From NCBI GenBank assembly GCA_028679485.1, contig JAJRBL010000184.1:1-7355 (forward strand): a stretch of DNA of 7,355 nucleotides, given 5' to 3'. The notes beneath the pieces are model-generated. The model saw nothing but the letters and a program-made list of their open reading frames with translations, searched no databases and had not been told where the DNA came from. Position numbers and translations under genes: made by a program. Shown in pieces: positions 5,938 to 7,355 of the stretch; within the stretch, counting starts at the first letter, position 1; each line of letters starts with the position of its first letter. The DNA comes from Methanospirillum sp. GTDB taxonomy: Archaea > Halobacteriota > Methanomicrobia > Methanomicrobiales > Methanospirillaceae.

Positions 5938-6683
5938 TGAGATCCCTCAAAAGCACGGGCAGCACATCGCGCAGATATGAACGGCAGATCCCCCTCTTCG
6001 GACCTGAGGGGCAGAACAGGCTCGGTGATGCCACGGTTCTTATTGCCGGTGCGGGAGGTCTTGGAAGCCCGGTTGCCACCTACCTGGCTCTTGCCGGGGT
6101 CGGAGAACTGGTTATCGTCGATTACGATGTTATCCAGGAGTCAAACCTGAACCGGCAGTTTTTGCATGCAACTGCATCGGTCGGGTTAAAAAAGGTGTAT
6201 TCTGCAGAGGCCACTCTCCGTTCGCTGCAGCCCGATCTCTCAATCGTCACCTATCCGGAAAAGATCGATGCATCATCTGCCGGAAGACTTGTTTCAGACT
6301 CGGACCTGGTGGTGGATGCCCTGGATAATTACGAGGCCAGGTTTCTCCTTCACGAGGCTGCCTGGAACGCCGGTATCCCGTTCATCCATGGTGCAGTTGA
6401 AGGATTCTGCGGCCAGATGACGAGCATTATCCCGGGGGAGTCACCCTGCCTCTCCTGCCTTATTCCCACTCCTCCTCCGGCATCACCCGTCCCGGTAGTG
6501 GGTGCCACGGCCGGGGTAATCGGATCGCTCCAGGCGATGGAAGCCATCAAATTTATCACCGGAACCGGAAAGATGCTCTCCGGAAGACTGCTCATCTGGG
6601 ATGGCCTTTCAGGAAGGACTGATTACCTGAAGATCCGGCAGCGGGTAGACTGCCCGGTCTGTTCCCATGGAAGGGGGAGTTAA
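5937..6683 (+). CDS. E1-like adenylyltransferase, MoeB/ThiF/HesA family
   Basis: A 248-residue E1-like enzyme that adenylates the C-terminal glycine of a ubiquitin-like sulfur carrier, here most likely the MoaD-like protein encoded next. Motifs in order: the opening RYERQIPLFGPEGQNRL (13-29); the nucleotide loop GAGGLGS (38-44); the acidic D62-x-D64; the ATP-contacting N70-L-N-R-Q-F75; the Mg2+ aspartate D130 in DALDNYEAR; and two zinc pairs C171-L-S-C174 and C239-P-V-C242. After CLSC the chain runs through PPPASPVPVVGATAGVIGSLQAMEAIK (179-205) with no cysteine, so the crossover-loop cysteine of ThiF/Uba4-type enzymes appears absent. That fits a MoeB-type, adenylation-only role. GGTGA (5928-5932) precedes the ATG by four bases, and the ATG overlaps the tfuA stop. 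MoeB versus a dedicated thioamidation E1 cannot be decided from sequence. Confidence 0.9.
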   Translation: MRSLKSTGSTSRRYERQIPLFGPEGQNRLGDATVLIAGAGGLGSPVATYLALAGVGELVIVDYDVIQESNLNRQFLHATASVGLKKVYSAEATLRSLQPDLSIVTYPEKIDASSAGRLVSDSDLVVDALDNYEARFLLHEAAWNAGIPFIHGAVEGFCGQMTSIIPGESPCLSCLIPTPPPASPVPVVGATAGVIGSLQAMEAIKFITGTGKMLSGRLLIWDGLSGRTDYLKIRQRVDCPVCSHGRGS

Positions 6684-6686
6684 GTC

Positions 6687-6962
6687 ATGGAGATAACGAT
6701 AACCTGTTATGCCAGGTTCAGGGATGCCTTCGGGGAGGAACAGATACTTACCCTTCCGGAAGGGGCGACTATCTCTGATGCCGTACAACAGCTTGCCAGA
6801 ACAGGAGATCCGGCAGAACTTTTGATTGACGAAGAAGGATCCATACGCAGTTATGTGATGATCATGTACAGGAGCGAAAGAATCTCCATTAAGGATGCGG
6901 AAACTCTCGTTCTTTCAAACGGAGACAATCTTACCCTGTTCCCTCCGGTATCAGGTGGCTGA
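6687..6962 (+). CDS. MoaD/ThiS-like ubiquitin-fold sulfur carrier protein
   Basis: A 91-residue beta-grasp protein ending in the sequence LFPPVSGG. The C-terminal Gly90-Gly91 is what an E1-like enzyme adenylates and converts to a thiocarboxylate. The N-terminal ITCYARFRDAFG (4-15) and LTLPEGATISDAVQQL (21-36) are typical of MoaD, the small subunit of molybdopterin synthase, and L-F-P-P-V-x-G-G matches MoaD tails better than ThiS tails. The preceding gene ends three bases earlier; a GGGGGAG ribosome binding site (6673-6679) lies seven bases before the ATG. Being between the E1-like gene and moaE argues for molybdopterin synthase; being in the ycaO-tfuA operon leaves open a second role as sulfur donor for McrA. 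Confidence 0.9.
   Translation: MEITITCYARFRDAFGEEQILTLPEGATISDAVQQLARTGDPAELLIDEEGSIRSYVMIMYRSERISIKDAETLVLSNGDNLTLFPPVSGG
6953..6958 (+). promoter_or_regulatory. Ribosome binding site for moaE within the Gly-Gly codons of the carrier gene
   Basis: AGGTGG lies four bases before the moaE ATG at 6963 and overlaps the codons for the last two glycines of the carrier protein. It supports translational coupling of the two subunits. Confidence 0.5.
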
Positions 6963-7355
6963 ATGATCGCGATAACACGTGAACATATAGATCCTGATAT
7001 CTCTATCAGGTCGGCAAAAAAACCGGAAACTGGTGGAATAGTTACCTTTATCGGCACGGTCAGGGATGACGGAATCGATGCCCTGGAACTCGAAGTCTGT
7101 GAAGAGGTTGCCCTTGCCGATATGCATGCAATAGCAGGAAAAGCGATCAGCGAGTACCATCTCCACTCGGTTGATATCATCCACCGGGTCGGGAGGATGG
7201 AGATCATGGACACCATCCTTGTCATCGTTGTCGGTGCTTCCCACCGTCAGGAAGCATTCGCAGCCTGTTCGTGGATACTTGAAGAGATCAAGGCATACGT
7301 TCCGATATGGAAGAAAGATCTCTGTACAGACGGGGAGAACTGGCATTTCCCTGGA
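6963..7355 (+). CDS. moaE: Molybdopterin synthase catalytic subunit MoaE (3' end cut by window)
   Basis: An open frame of 131 codons from ATG 6963 runs off the right edge without a stop; the family is usually about 130-150 residues, so little is missing. MoaE forms the large subunit of molybdopterin synthase, taking sulfur from the MoaD thiocarboxylate to convert precursor Z (cPMP) to molybdopterin. Visible motifs: GGIVTFIGTVRDDG (24-37), LELEVCEEVAL (41-51), DIIHRVGRM (71-79), SHRQEAF (93-99), and the active-site segment EEIKAYVPIWKKD (107-119), with lysines K110, K117 and K118 and a downstream GENW. The loop after GTVR is short compared with E. coli MoaE as I recall it. The ATG directly follows the TGA of the carrier gene. 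Confidence 0.92.
   Translation, partial: MIAITREHIDPDISIRSAKKPETGGIVTFIGTVRDDGIDALELEVCEEVALADMHAIAGKAISEYHLHSVDIIHRVGRMEIMDTILVIVVGASHRQEAFAACSWILEEIKAYVPIWKKDLCTDGENWHFPG

Overview
The window most likely comes from a methanogenic archaeon, probably of the Methanomicrobiales. The strongest evidence is a YcaO/TfuA pair of the type that thioamidates a glycine of methyl-coenzyme M reductase subunit A (McrA). Such pairs are confined to methanogens and related methane- or alkane-oxidising archaea. Several ribosome binding sites contain the archaeal GGTG core, and AT-rich TATA-like boxes precede some genes. The placement in Methanomicrobiales is an impression from protein character, not a computed result.

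Left part (1-1403). The window opens inside the last 77 codons of a HerA-like (DUF853-type) ATPase gene on the + strand. It converges, with a 31-base gap, on a minus-strand flavodoxin-fold NAD(P)H:quinone oxidoreductase gene. That gene is divergent from a small NUDIX hydrolase gene. The 105 bp divergent spacer holds a shared TATA-like box abutting a perfect 10 bp palindrome.

Middle part (1404-4124). A secreted or membrane-anchored protein has six bactofilin-like repeats of about 17 residues followed by about five transmembrane helices. Then comes a 235 bp non-coding spacer with a 7 bp stem hairpin and a 12 bp palindrome. A stand-alone CARF protein of the TIGR02710 (cas02710) family follows, with a C-terminal HEPN-type R-N-x5-H motif. 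No CRISPR array or other cas gene is visible in the window. A perfect 10 bp inverted repeat lies one base after its stop codon.

Right part (4125-7355). Five genes on the + strand form a compact operon: ycaO, tfuA (GTG start inside ycaO, 47 bp overlap), an E1-like MoeB/ThiF/HesA adenylyltransferase (1 bp overlap), a MoaD/ThiS-like sulfur carrier ending in Gly-Gly (3 bp gap), and MoaE (0 bp gap, cut by the window edge). The last three are the sulfur-insertion part of molybdopterin synthesis. Their translational linkage to the McrA thioamidation pair suggests either shared regulation of two methanogenesis cofactor functions or, more interestingly, that the MoaD-like thiocarboxylate also supplies sulfur for McrA thioglycine.

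No gene-free stretch exceeds 300 bases. No RNA gene, CRISPR array or insertion sequence was recognised.
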